A stretch of 64,000 nt of DNA from Pseudomonas syringae (GCF_001698815.1 NZ_LGSI01000058.1:46221-110220); one strand, 5' to 3'. Counted from the first letter of the stretch, positions 26,716 through 38,612 are shown. Program-made: numbers and translations. Notes: generated by a model not told the origin, from the sequence alone.

Positions 26716-27075
26716 ATGTCATCGACTATCAGTAACAACGATCTAAGCATTATTTTAACGGCGGCTCCGGATTTCAAACGCTTGAAGGTCGCTGGTTCCC
26801 TGGACAAGGCATGGCGGCAAACTTTATGGCTGTTCCTGCATGTGTTGTATCAGCAGGGCTTCGTGTTGAGCTTTGACTGGCAAGCCGAGTTTGCCGGGAA
26901 AGAGAAAGACCTCGCCGACGTTGGCGCACTCAGGGTCATGAGCCTTGAAGGCGTCAGAAAGGTGCTGACGGCCCATGTTCGAATGGACCGGCTTTGTGAA
27001 GGGCACCTTAATAGCATTGCAGAAAGTGGCTACCTGGAGCAGCTCGTCGAGCGATTGAACGTGCTGAGGTCCTGA
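26716..27075 (+). CDS. DUF6508-like protein, probable immunity partner
   Basis: 119 aa from the ATG at 26716 with AAGGGAA ahead. The pattern FVLSFDWQAEFAGKE... then VRKVLTAHVRMDRLCEGHL and a final SGYLEQLVERL is what I associate with DUF6508, often found as small cytoplasmic neighbour proteins. It is soluble, with no signal or membrane helix. Being directly downstream of an ADP-ribosyltransferase-like gene makes a protective partner role the best inference; no direct evidence exists in the sequence. Confidence 0.65.
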   Translation: MSSTISNNDLSIILTAAPDFKRLKVAGSLDKAWRQTLWLFLHVLYQQGFVLSFDWQAEFAGKEKDLADVGALRVMSLEGVRKVLTAHVRMDRLCEGHLNSIAESGYLEQLVERLNVLRS

Positions 27076-27081
27076 TGAGGC

Positions 27082-27175
27082 GTGGGACCGGATTTATCCG
27101 GGAAGACGTCGGTTCAGTCAGCAAGGCATTCGGAGCCTGTCCCGGCCTCTTCGCGAACAAGTTCGCTCCCACAAG
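27082..27175. repeat. REP/BIME, right flank of the ADP-ribosyltransferase cassette
   Basis: GTGGGACCGGATTTATCCGG at the left, TTCGCGAACAAGTTCGCTCCCAC at the right, between the DUF6508-like gene and the convergent rlmF. Confidence 0.8.
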
Positions 27176-27183
27176 GCGCTCGA

Positions 27184-28212
27184 TCAGACTTTGATCGAAG
27201 CCCAACGCTCCTGCCGCCAGGCTTCCTGCTGCGCCTTGTCGAGGAAGGTCCAGGCCACGAAGCGGCTTTGTTTCTGCCCCTGGCCCATCTCGATGACACG
27301 GCTTTCGGCAACGCCGGCTTTTTTCAGAGTGCTTTGAATCAGTGGCAGGTTCGAGGCCTTGGAGACCAGGGTGCTGAACCAGAACACTTGTTTGGGCAAA
27401 CGCGTGCTTTCGTTGATCATCTGGGTCACGAAGCCGATCTCGCCGCCTTCACACCACAGCTCCTGGGATTGCCCGCCAAAGTTCAATACCGGCAATTTGC
27501 GTTTGGGATCGGCTTTGCCCAAGGCGCGCCATTTGCGATGGCTGCCGCGCTGTGCTTCGTCGATGGACGAGTGGAACGGCGGGTTGCACATGCAGACGTC
27601 GAAGCGTTCGTCGCTCTTCAACAAATCCAGCAGGATCTGCTTGCGATTGGCTTGCAGGCGCAGGCTGATGGCTTTGCTCAGGCTGTTGGATTTGACGATG
27701 GCGGTGGCCGCGGCAATCGCGGTCGGGTCGATATCCGAGCCGAGGAACTGCCAGCCGTAATCACTGTGACCGATCAGCGGATAAACGCAGTTGGCGCCCA
27801 TGCCGATGTCCAGCGCCTTGATCGATGCGCCACGCGGGATCACGCCTTCGTTGCGCTCGGCCAGCAAGTCGGCCAGGAAGTGCAGATAGTCCGCACGGCC
27901 CGGAATCGGCGGGCACAGGTAGTCGGCCGGGATATCCCAGTGCGCCACGCCGTAGAACGACTTGAGCAGCGCCCGGTTGAACACGCGCACGGCGGAAGGG
28001 TTGGCAAAGTCGATGCTTTCCTTGCCATACGGATTGATGATCACGAATTCAGCCAGCTCGGGGCTGCTTTTGATCAACTTGGGGAAGTCGTAGCGGCCCT
28101 GATGGCGATTGCGCGGGTGCAGCGTGGCCTTTTCCCGCGGCTCGACGGGTTTTGCCGGAGCTTGATGGGCAGGAGTTTTACGCGGAGAGGAGGGTTTGCT
28201 CGGGGTCGTCAT
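27184..28212 (-). CDS. rlmF: 23S rRNA (adenine-1618-N6)-methyltransferase RlmF
   Basis: 342 aa. A basic Pro/Lys-rich N-terminus (about 30 residues) precedes a Rossmann methyltransferase: LHPRNRHQGRYDF, the SAM-binding KALDIGMGANCVYPLIG, and the catalytic N6-adenine motif CNPPFH. It methylates A1618 of 23S rRNA. Its place between hupN and valS is the expected core order; accessory genes are inserted on both sides here. It is monocistronic on the minus strand. Confidence 0.93.
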   Translation of the reverse strand: MTTPSKPSSPRKTPAHQAPAKPVEPREKATLHPRNRHQGRYDFPKLIKSSPELAEFVIINPYGKESIDFANPSAVRVFNRALLKSFYGVAHWDIPADYLCPPIPGRADYLHFLADLLAERNEGVIPRGASIKALDIGMGANCVYPLIGHSDYGWQFLGSDIDPTAIAAATAIVKSNSLSKAISLRLQANRKQILLDLLKSDERFDVCMCNPPFHSSIDEAQRGSHRKWRALGKADPKRKLPVLNFGGQSQELWCEGGEIGFVTQMINESTRLPKQVFWFSTLVSKASNLPLIQSTLKKAGVAESRVIEMGQGQKQSRFVAWTFLDKAQQEAWRQERWASIKV

Positions 28213-28359
28213 TGATCTGTCGATTCAGGAGAGGCGTTAGCGCGAGGGCGGCATTGTCCCACATCCCGTGGGGTACCTGTCATTTCTACCAGCTAGACGG
28301 GTTGTATTTCCTGTGTTCGGATGATTGTCGTAAGTATACGAACAGGGAGCAATACTGCT

Positions 28360-29871
28360 ATGAAAGCATTTTTCTTTATGATCCTCCTTCTATCTGAGAT
28401 GTGTATGGCTGCGACCATTTCGGTTGCGGAACATATTATCGATGATCCTTTTATGCCAAAGGCTTCGACGGAGTCAGCACATTATAAGAAACTGGAATAT
28501 CCAGCCCGTGAGGATTACGATTTCTACCGGGCAATTGGTTTGCTGCAAGGCATCTGCAGTTCATCATTTATCAAGACCAGCAATGACCCTTCCGCGCCAG
28601 CGTATCTATTATCTGCCGGGCATTGCGTGCAAGATCTTGATGCGCTGGCTGATAACAGTGTTGTGATAGATAAACCTGTGGAGTTCAGTGCCGCATTCAA
28701 TAATTTTGTTGATACACAGGACGATAGAATCTTGGTCAATATCGACCAAATCGCCTATTCCACCATGAAGGGCATGGATATCTCGATATTGAGAACTGAT
28801 AAAACAATCGGTGAGTTACAAGCCCTTAACCTTCAAGCTTTCACGCTGAGCAGGCGTGTCCCCGTCAACGGTGAAGGGACTGTTGTGGCGGGTATGCCTA
28901 ATGCGGATCCGCTTATGATTGATCGGTGTACAGTCACTGGACGTGTTGATCTTCTGGAGGGTATCTTTCATTTCAATGATTTCCTGGAGAACACCTGTGT
29001 GCTCATCGGGGGAATGTCGGGAGGACCATCGTTCAGCGCCGCAACAGATGGGCAGCCAACGGAACTCGTGGCTGTATCGAGCACGGGCGCGGATGAACGT
29101 ATCTGGCTGGGAACCCCTTGCCACATCAACAAACCCTGTGTCGGCAGGCCAGAAGGTTTCGTTCAGGCTAACAACCATTCCTACATTGTCCCTGTAGCGG
29201 GAATACAAGACTGTTTTGACAGTCAGGGACTGTTTCAATTGAGTCATGCAGGCTGCCCGCTGCCGACCCCAACGGGGCTGATCATCGAGAATCATCCCGT
29301 CGAAATAACCGGTGCCAGTGCCGCGAGTGAAAATCAGACCTGGAATTTCACGCCGCAGCATCCATCGGGCGGGTTGAAAGTGAAGATGATTGACGTCAGG
29401 GGGGCGTCAGATACATGCAAGTCCATGACGGGCTATACACCGGTGGTGTTACCTGGCTTTGATCCGCGACTTGAACAAATACCTGTCCATAAGGAAGGTA
29501 TCTATCAATACTGTTTGCTTCCTGCTGACAGTCCCACAGCAACTGCTGTCGATGTAATTATGGTCAAGGTCGATAATACACCGTCAGCGGTTCAGCCTGA
29601 TGTAAGAGTTCTCCCGGGTACTGACAATGCGGTAAAAATATTCTACTCATATATTCTTAATGAAAATTCAAATTTTTACTCTGCGTATGGCCCGCTCGAT
29701 AGTTTTGTTTGTCCTGTAGTGGGTTCGGGAAGTTATGAGATTGTTGCGCAAATGACCTTTGTTGACGTGCCTTATCCTCGAGTCAAAGTCTGTAGTTATC
29801 TCGAAGACTCTGCGTTAAACAAGGGCGTGCTTTATGAACTTGACTATCCACCTGATGGCGCGAAAAAGTGA
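28360..29871 (+). CDS. Secreted trypsin-like serine protease with C-terminal extension
   Basis: 503 aa from the ATG at 28360; GGGAG lies 11 bases ahead. A signal peptide (MKAFFFMILLLSEMCMA) leads into a chymotrypsin-fold domain with the complete triad: His88 in LLSAGHC, Asp140 in GMDISILR and Ser220 in GGMSGGPSF. Residues 300-503 form a separate region (ITGASAASENQTWNFTPQHP...) with several Cys and no recognised family, perhaps a binding domain. The protein is expected in the periplasm or outside the cell. Codon use is AT-rich and the gene is an extra between rlmF and valS, suggesting transfer. No inhibitor gene is adjacent. Confidence 0.82.
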   Translation: MKAFFFMILLLSEMCMAATISVAEHIIDDPFMPKASTESAHYKKLEYPAREDYDFYRAIGLLQGICSSSFIKTSNDPSAPAYLLSAGHCVQDLDALADNSVVIDKPVEFSAAFNNFVDTQDDRILVNIDQIAYSTMKGMDISILRTDKTIGELQALNLQAFTLSRRVPVNGEGTVVAGMPNADPLMIDRCTVTGRVDLLEGIFHFNDFLENTCVLIGGMSGGPSFSAATDGQPTELVAVSSTGADERIWLGTPCHINKPCVGRPEGFVQANNHSYIVPVAGIQDCFDSQGLFQLSHAGCPLPTPTGLIIENHPVEITGASAASENQTWNFTPQHPSGGLKVKMIDVRGASDTCKSMTGYTPVVLPGFDPRLEQIPVHKEGIYQYCLLPADSPTATAVDVIMVKVDNTPSAVQPDVRVLPGTDNAVKIFYSYILNENSNFYSAYGPLDSFVCPVVGSGSYEIVAQMTFVDVPYPRVKVCSYLEDSALNKGVLYELDYPPDGAKK

Positions 29872-29930
29872 GGGATGAAGTAGAGAATAATTGGTAAAAC
29901 CGCGCGCCCCGGAATAAGGGCAAGCAGGAT

Positions 29931-29967
29931 ATACAGCTACCCGATAGTTGAGATCGGGTAGCTGTAT
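29931..29967. terminator. 15-bp perfect stem-loop between the protease and valS
   Basis: ATACAGCTACCCGAT (29931-29945) and ATCGGGTAGCTGTAT (29953-29967) pair fully around a 7-nt loop. It lies between the convergent gene ends, so it could serve both. There is no T-run on either side, so Rho-independent termination is not assured. Confidence 0.6.
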
Positions 29968-29972
29968 TGCAG

Positions 29973-32819
<2,847 letters not shown>

Positions 32820-32921
32820 GCGCGGCGGGAACCTAATTGGCATTAATTCAGGAAAGCCGGCAAGTATAGCGGGGATGAACGGCTGGGCGTAGAGCGGGGC
32901 GATCAAACGGGGCAATTTGTC

Positions 32922-33011
32922 GTAGGACCGGCTTTAGCCGGGAGGGCGTCGGGACTGAGCAGGGAAGTGTTCCGGACGCATTGGCCCTCTCCCGGCTAAA
33001 GCCAGTCCTAC
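32922..33011. repeat. REP/BIME inverted repeat
   Basis: GTAGGACCGGCTTTAGCCGG at the left with near-perfect inverted partner ending AGTCCTAC, between valS and the 147-aa gene. Confidence 0.85.
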
Positions 33012-33023
33012 GGGGCCGTGCCG

Positions 33024-33467
33024 TTAATTCTGCTGTTGACTGAGCAACCGCTCCATCCTCGCTTCAAGGCGACGTTTGATTTCGGTTTCGATATGCGGGG
33101 CGAAGTCGTCGATGACGTCTTGCATGATCAATTGCGCGGCAGCCCGCAGCTCGGTTTCCAGATGCAGCAGGGCATCCGGATTGGCAGCGGGTTTCGGTGA
33201 CGCTTGTGCCTGAACCGGCTCGGCCTGATGAGCAGGCGGTTGCGGTGTCAGGACCGGGATATCGGCTTCGTCGGTGTCGAAGTCCAGATCATGGCTCAAC
33301 GCCGGTTTGGCGCCCACCACATCGAACAGCAATGGAATCTGGGTTTCGCTTTTGACCGTATCGGTCAGCAGCGGCGGTTGCAGGGAATCATCGCCGAGCA
33401 GTTGCCGGATCGACTCAAGGTCATCCAGCAGGTTGGCGGAGTCTTTCAGGGGTTTCAAAGTATCCAT
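33024..33467 (-). CDS. Hypothetical acidic protein between holC and valS
   Basis: 147 aa from the ATG at 33467, 7 bp after the holC stop, so almost certainly cotranscribed. The first half is acidic and Pro/Ala/Gln-rich (low complexity, about residues 60-100). The C-terminal helix (ETELRAAAQLIMQDVIDDFAPHIETEIKRRLEARMERLL) is amphipathic and could form a coiled coil. I recognise it as a conserved pseudomonad gene in this place but know no function. No signal or membrane segment. Confidence 0.75.
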   Translation of the reverse strand: MDTLKPLKDSANLLDDLESIRQLLGDDSLQPPLLTDTVKSETQIPLLFDVVGAKPALSHDLDFDTDEADIPVLTPQPPAHQAEPVQAQASPKPAANPDALLHLETELRAAAQLIMQDVIDDFAPHIETEIKRRLEARMERLLSQQQN

Positions 33468-33474
33468 CGTATGC

Positions 33475-33903
33475 TCAAAGACGCTGTAGCCGGTGATCTT
33501 GCAGAGGATAGCCGTGTTCACGATAGAAACGGAAACTCTCTCGTGCGGCCAGACGAATTGCTGGATCTTCGACGACGATTTCCGCTACGCGGGCGAACCG
33601 TTTGAAGAACTCGGGGATGCGCAAATCAAGGTTGACCAGCAAATCCTGATGCTGCCCCGGATCGTCCCCCAGGCCCAGAACCACGGGCGAGAGCTGATCG
33701 TCTTCGGCGGCACTATGGGGCAGGAAAGCTTCGCCCTTGAAGCGCCAGAGTCGCGCGTCGAGGTCGTCACGTTGCGCGGCATCGCTGCAATGCAGATACA
33801 CGCGGTGGCCGAGACGCCAGGCTTTTTCGGTCAGTTTGCAGGCAAAGTCCAGGCGAGCCGAAGGTTCGGCGCTGGGAAGAATATAGAAGTCGACTTGGGT
33901 CAT
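33475..33903 (-). CDS. holC: DNA polymerase III subunit chi (HolC)
   Basis: 142 aa from the ATG at 33903; longer frames overlap pepA. MTQVDFYILPS, the KAWRLGHRVYLHC helix-strand and RFKGEAFLPHSAAEDD are the typical HolC motifs. Chi links the clamp-loader complex to single-strand binding protein at the replication fork. The gene sits between pepA and valS, its usual Pseudomonas position, 60 bp after pepA. Confidence 0.95.
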   Translation of the reverse strand: MTQVDFYILPSAEPSARLDFACKLTEKAWRLGHRVYLHCSDAAQRDDLDARLWRFKGEAFLPHSAAEDDQLSPVVLGLGDDPGQHQDLLVNLDLRIPEFFKRFARVAEIVVEDPAIRLAARESFRFYREHGYPLQDHRLQRL

Positions 33904-33962
33904 GTAGAAGTCCGGTACGCAAGATGTGCCTGCCCGATGGCAGGCACATTCATGCAGGCCAG

Positions 33963-35453
33963 TTATGCGCCGGCGCGGTCGAGCAGGTATTGAGTCAGCA
34001 GTGGAACCGGACGGCCAGTGGCGCCTTTGTCCTTGCCGCCGCTCAGCCAGGCGGTACCGGCGATGTCCAGGTGCGCCCACTCATATGCCTTGGTGAAGCG
34101 TGACAGGAAGCAGGCTGCGGTGATGGTGCCGCCTTTCGGGCCGCCGATGTTGGCGATATCGGCGAACGGGCTGTCCAGCTGTTCCTGATATTCATCGAAC
34201 AACGGCAGTTGCCAGGCACGGTCGTCAGCCAGTTTGCCCGCATCCAGCAGTTGATTGATCAGCGCATCGTTGTTGCCCAGCAGGCCGGAGGTATGACCGC
34301 CCAGTGCCACGACGCAAGCGCCGGTCAGCGTGGCGATGTCGATCACGGCCTGGGGCTTGAAGCGCTCGGCATAGGTCAATGCATCGCACAGCACCAGACG
34401 GCCTTCGGCGTCAGTGTTGAGGATTTCAACCGTCTGGCCGCTCATGGTGGTGACGATATCGCCAGGACGCGTCGCGGTGCCGCTTGGCATGTTTTCGGCG
34501 CAAGCCAGCACACACACGACGTTGATCGGCAGCTGCAACTCAAGCACGGCGCGCAGGGTGCCGAACACGCTGGCGGCGCCGCACATGTCGAACTTCATCT
34601 CGTCCATGCCGGCCGCAGGTTTGATGCTGATGCCGCCGGTATCGAAAGTAATGCCTTTGCCGACCAGCACGAACGGCTTGTCGCTTTTCTTGCCGCCCGA
34701 ATAGTTCATGACGATCAAGCGTGGCGGCTGGGCGCTGCCTTGTGCGACAGCCAGAAACGAACCCATGCCCAGTTCAGCGAGTTTTTTCTCGTCATGCACT
34801 TCGACTTTCAGGTTTTTGTAGGCTTTGCCCAATGCTTTGGCCTGCTCGCCCAGATAAGTCGGGTGGCACAGGTTAGGCGGCATGTTGCCTAGGTCACGGG
34901 TGAACGCCATGCCGGCAGCGATAGCCTGGGCGTGGGTTGCAGCGCGTTCGACGTCGGCAACGCTGAGCTTGTCGGTCAGCAGGGTGACTTTTTTCAGCGC
35001 CTTGGGTTCGGCTTTCTGGGTCTTGAAGCGATCGAAAACGTATTCGCCATCGGCCAGGGTTTCCACCAGCAGGCGGGTCTTGCCATAGGTGTCACGGTTC
35101 TTGACAGCCAGTTGGTCGACGGCGATGACCGCGTCGGTGCCGCCCAGGCCCTTGAGAATCGACAGCACGCCGCTGATGACTTTCTTGAATTGGCGGTCGG
35201 ACAATTCCGCGTCTTTACCGATACCGACCAGCAGCACGCGTTCGGCTTTCAGGTTGGGCAGGTTGTGCAGCAGCAGGCTTTGGCCGACTTTGCCGGCCAG
35301 GTCGCCGCGCTTGAGCGCTGCCGCGATGGCGCCGCCACTGAGAACGTCGATGGCTTTTGCAGCGTCACTGAGCGCGCGACCTTCGCCCACGGCAACCACC
35401 AGCGTGGCGGTCTTCAAGGTTTCTGGGCTTACGCTTTTAACAACCAATTCCAT
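33963..35453 (-). CDS. pepA: Leucyl aminopeptidase PepA
   Basis: 496 aa from the ATG at 35453 with GGGGA seven bases ahead. M17-family metallopeptidase that removes N-terminal residues from peptides and, in some bacteria, also binds DNA. The active-site signature NTDAEGRL, the metal and substrate residues in GKGITFDTGGISIKP and the hexamer-type core are all present. It diverges from lptF, matching the general bacterial arrangement of these genes. Confidence 0.97.
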   Translation of the reverse strand: MELVVKSVSPETLKTATLVVAVGEGRALSDAAKAIDVLSGGAIAAALKRGDLAGKVGQSLLLHNLPNLKAERVLLVGIGKDAELSDRQFKKVISGVLSILKGLGGTDAVIAVDQLAVKNRDTYGKTRLLVETLADGEYVFDRFKTQKAEPKALKKVTLLTDKLSVADVERAATHAQAIAAGMAFTRDLGNMPPNLCHPTYLGEQAKALGKAYKNLKVEVHDEKKLAELGMGSFLAVAQGSAQPPRLIVMNYSGGKKSDKPFVLVGKGITFDTGGISIKPAAGMDEMKFDMCGAASVFGTLRAVLELQLPINVVCVLACAENMPSGTATRPGDIVTTMSGQTVEILNTDAEGRLVLCDALTYAERFKPQAVIDIATLTGACVVALGGHTSGLLGNNDALINQLLDAGKLADDRAWQLPLFDEYQEQLDSPFADIANIGGPKGGTITAACFLSRFTKAYEWAHLDIAGTAWLSGGKDKGATGRPVPLLTQYLLDRAGA

Positions 35454-35783
35454 GTCGGGGTCCCCGAATAAACGATGAGCTTTGCGAAATGAATGACGTG
35501 CGCGGCAGGGCAGAGGTGTTTCGCATGACGATGCCAGCGACAAGGTCCGCAGTTTGACCCCCGCGCACGACCCCTGACAACCCCGTAAAACGCGCGAGCG
35601 GGGCTGCGTGTAGGACGCGTACGTGCGAACTATCCAGAGTGCGCAGTGACAGACCACCTCAATCACAGGATAATGCCGCATATTTTTTTGGTGGTTCCCC
35701 TGTTTATCGGGTCTAAACCGTACCGCCGCTGATACCTTTTTCTTGTCCGGCCGCTTGCGCCTGGCAACCCTGGAGTGCCTGGT

Positions 35784-36905
35784 TTGATTGTCTTCCGTTA
35801 TCTATCCCGAGAAGTGCTGCTTACCTTGAGCGCTGTCAGCGCCGTGCTGTTGGTAATCATCATGAGCGGACGCTTCATCAAATACCTGGCCCAGGCGGCC
35901 TCCGGTGCGCTGGATCCCGGCGTGTTGTTCATGATCATGGGCTTTCGTCTGCCGGGCTTTCTGCAACTGATCCTGCCTTTGGGTCTGTTTCTGGGGATTT
36001 TGCTGGCTTACGGCCGGTTGTATCTGGAAAGCGAAATGACCGTGCTCGCCGCCACCGGCATGAGCCAGCAACGCTTGCTGTGGATGACCATGGCCCCGGC
36101 GGCGCTGGTTTCGCTGCTGGTTGCCTGGTTGAGCTTCAGCCTGGCGCCGCAGGGCGCGACGCAATTTTCCCTGTTGATCAACAAACAGGATGCGATGACC
36201 GAATTCGACACGCTGGTGCCGGGTCGCTTCCAGACCTTGCGTGACGGCAGCCGTGTGACGTACACCCAGGACCTGTCGGACGATCGTTCGAAGCTCGGCG
36301 GGGTGTTCATCTCCGAAAAACGTATGTCCCAGGATAAATCCAAGGATCGTGGCATCACCGTGCTGGTCGCTGAAAAAGGCCACCAGGAAATCAAGCCGGA
36401 TGGCAGTCGCTTCCTGATTCTGGAAAACGGTTATCGCTATGACGGTAATCCGGGCGAAGCCAACTACCGCGCCATCAAATACGACACTTACGGTGCCTTG
36501 CTGCCCAAGCCGGACATCAGTGACGAAATCACCGACCGCGATGCGATCCCGACCAGCGAGTTGTTCGGCAACGATACGCCGCGCTACAAGGCTGAACTGC
36601 AGTGGCGCGTTTCGTTGCCGATTCTGGTGTTCATCGTCACCTTGATGGCGGTGCCGCTGGCCCGGGTCAACCCGCGCCAGGGCCGCTACCTCAAGTTGCT
36701 GCCGGCGATCCTGCTTTATATGGCGTACCTGACGATCCTGATTGCCGCCCGTGGCGCCCTTGAAAAAGGCAAGCTGCCCATGGCGCTGGGCTTGTGGTGG
36801 GTTCACGCATTGTTCTTGTTGATTGGCCTGGGACTTCTGTACTGGGAACCGCTGCGCCTGAAAATGGCGAGTCGTCGCAGCGTACCGGAGGTGACCCATG
36901 GTTAA
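35784..36905 (+). CDS. lptF: LPS export ABC transporter permease LptF
   Basis: 373 aa starting at TTG 35784 (MIVFRYLSREVL...), eight bases after TGGAG; the frame-extending GTG at 35775 is an alternative. YjgP/YjgQ family: two N-terminal and four C-terminal membrane helices around a periplasmic beta-jellyroll (about residues 110-260). With LptG and LptB it extracts lipopolysaccharide from the inner membrane. lptG starts inside its last codons (8-bp overlap). Confidence 0.95.
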   Translation: MIVFRYLSREVLLTLSAVSAVLLVIIMSGRFIKYLAQAASGALDPGVLFMIMGFRLPGFLQLILPLGLFLGILLAYGRLYLESEMTVLAATGMSQQRLLWMTMAPAALVSLLVAWLSFSLAPQGATQFSLLINKQDAMTEFDTLVPGRFQTLRDGSRVTYTQDLSDDRSKLGGVFISEKRMSQDKSKDRGITVLVAEKGHQEIKPDGSRFLILENGYRYDGNPGEANYRAIKYDTYGALLPKPDISDEITDRDAIPTSELFGNDTPRYKAELQWRVSLPILVFIVTLMAVPLARVNPRQGRYLKLLPAILLYMAYLTILIAARGALEKGKLPMALGLWWVHALFLLIGLGLLYWEPLRLKMASRRSVPEVTHG

Positions 36906-37959
36906 GCTCGATCGTTACATCGGTAAAAGTGTATTTGTCGCGATTCTCGCGGTACTCGGGATCATTCTCGGATTGGCCTCGCTGTTTGCCTTCATTGACG
37001 AAATGGGCGACGTCAGCGACAGCTACACCTTGCTCGACGCCAGCAGCTTCGTGCTGCTCACCGCGCCACGTCGGCTTTATGAAATGCTGCCGATGGCGGC
37101 GCTGATCGGCTGTCTGATCGGCTTGGGCAGTCTGGCCAGCAGCAGCGAACTGACCATCATGCGCGCTGCCGGTGTCTCCATCGGGCGTATCGTCTGGGCC
37201 GTCATGAAGCCGATGCTGGTGCTGATGATCGCGGGCGTATTGATTGGCGAGTATGTGGCGCCAGTCAGTGAAAATCAGGCTCAGGCCAATCGCTCGCTGG
37301 CGCAAGGCACCGGCGACGCACAAAGCGCACGGCATGGCTTGTGGCATCGCCAGGGTGAAGAATTCATTCACATCAACACCGTGCAACCCAATGGCTTGCT
37401 GTATGGCGTGACGCGTTATCGCTTCGACGATCAGCGCCATATGCTGACTTCGAGCTTCGCCAAGCAGGCTAATTTCAAGACCGATTACTGGGAGCTGAAA
37501 GACGTCACGACCACGTTCTTCCGCGACGGCAGCACCGAAGTGATCAATACTCCGCAAGAGCGTTGGGACGTGGCCCTCAGCCCGCAACTGCTGAGCACCG
37601 TAGTGCTGCCACCTGATTCCCTGTCCATCAGCGGCCTATGGGGTTACGCGCATTATCTGGCGGATCAGGGTCTGAACAGCGGCCGATACTGGCTGGCGTT
37701 CTGGACCAAGGTGCTGCAACCGTTGGTGACCGTGGCACTGGTGCTGATGGCCATCTCCTTCATCTTCGGCCCGCTGCGTTCGGTGACGCTGGGACAGCGG
37801 GTGTTCACCGGCGTGCTGGTGGGCTTCACCTTCCGCATCGCCCAGGACCTGCTCGGTCCGTCGAGCCTGGTATTCGGCTTCTCGCCACTGTTTGCCGTGC
37901 TGGTGCCGGCAGCGGTGTGTGCGGCTGCGGGGATATTCCTGTTGCGTAGGGCTGGGTAG
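36898..37959 (+). CDS. lptG: LPS export ABC transporter permease LptG
   Basis: 353 aa, partner of LptF with the same six-helix and jellyroll layout. The N-terminus VKLDRYIGKSVFVAILAVLG and the loop ELTIMRAAGVSIGRIVW, which couples to LptB, are characteristic. Overlapping start and stop with lptF indicates translational coupling. A classic terminator follows 22 bp after the stop. Confidence 0.95.
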   Translation: MVKLDRYIGKSVFVAILAVLGIILGLASLFAFIDEMGDVSDSYTLLDASSFVLLTAPRRLYEMLPMAALIGCLIGLGSLASSSELTIMRAAGVSIGRIVWAVMKPMLVLMIAGVLIGEYVAPVSENQAQANRSLAQGTGDAQSARHGLWHRQGEEFIHINTVQPNGLLYGVTRYRFDDQRHMLTSSFAKQANFKTDYWELKDVTTTFFRDGSTEVINTPQERWDVALSPQLLSTVVLPPDSLSISGLWGYAHYLADQGLNSGRYWLAFWTKVLQPLVTVALVLMAISFIFGPLRSVTLGQRVFTGVLVGFTFRIAQDLLGPSSLVFGFSPLFAVLVPAAVCAAAGIFLLRRAG

Positions 37960-37981
37960 CATCGGGTAAATTGCTGCGATC

Positions 37982-38010
37982 AAAAAAGCCGACTTCGAGT
38001 CGGCTTTTTT
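37982..38010 (+). terminator. Rho-independent terminator of lptFG
   Basis: A6-GCCGACT / AGTCGGC-T6 with a TCG-type tight loop; perfect stem and T-run. Confidence 0.95.
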
Positions 38011-38019
38011 GTTTCTCCT

Positions 38020-38108
38020 GTTGGAGCGAGGCTTGCCCGCGAATCGCAATTCTGGACGATATGTTTATCGTCTGACACGGCGCCTTCGCGGGCAAGCCTC
38101 GCTCCCAC
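38020..38108. repeat. REP/BIME inverted repeat
   Basis: GTTGGAGCGAGGCTTGCCCG at the left and its near-exact inverse ending CTCGCTCCCAC at the right, between convergent lptG and the RDD gene. Confidence 0.88.
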
Positions 38109-38126
38109 GGTTGAGTTGAGTTGCAT

Positions 38127-38612
38127 TCACTTCTGCTTGGGAATTCGCACCAGTTGGCTGTTCGAATACATGTCATGCCAGCTGCGCTTTTGCTTGTCGA
38201 ACAGCGACCAGATGAAGCCAAGCCCGACGCACAGCCACGAAGCGATGGATACCACGAAGCGCAGCAAGGCCTGCCACAGGCTGATGCCAGTACCGTCGGC
38301 GTTCTGCACGCGTATGCCCCAGACCTGCATGCCCAGGGTCTGCCCTGAATGTGTCCAGAACTTGGCAAAAAAGCCGAACAGGACGAAGAACAAGAGAGTC
38401 GACAGCAACGGGTCGCCGTCCAGGGAACCTGATTCGGACAATGCGCGCAATTTGGCTTCGCCAACGAACGCCATCAGCGCCAGCTTGTAGATGAATGCGG
38501 TAATCATCAGTAGCGCAAAGCACAGCAGGGCGTCGTAGCAGATCGCTGCAAGCCGCCGGCCAAGGCCCGCAGCCGGAAATTCACCTTGCGGTCGCAGCAG
38601 ATGTTTGGACAT
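38127..38612 (-). CDS. RDD family membrane protein
   Basis: 161 aa from the ATG at 38612. GLGRRLAAICYDALLC carries the Arg and Asp of the RDD signature in helix 1, the third Asp/polar position follows in helix 2, and three to four membrane helices are visible. RDD proteins are small inner-membrane proteins; some are ion exchangers, but no function can be assigned here. It is transcribed towards lptG, with the cold-shock terminator just upstream. Confidence 0.87.
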   Translation of the reverse strand: MSKHLLRPQGEFPAAGLGRRLAAICYDALLCFALLMITAFIYKLALMAFVGEAKLRALSESGSLDGDPLLSTLLFFVLFGFFAKFWTHSGQTLGMQVWGIRVQNADGTGISLWQALLRFVVSIASWLCVGLGFIWSLFDKQKRSWHDMYSNSQLVRIPKQK

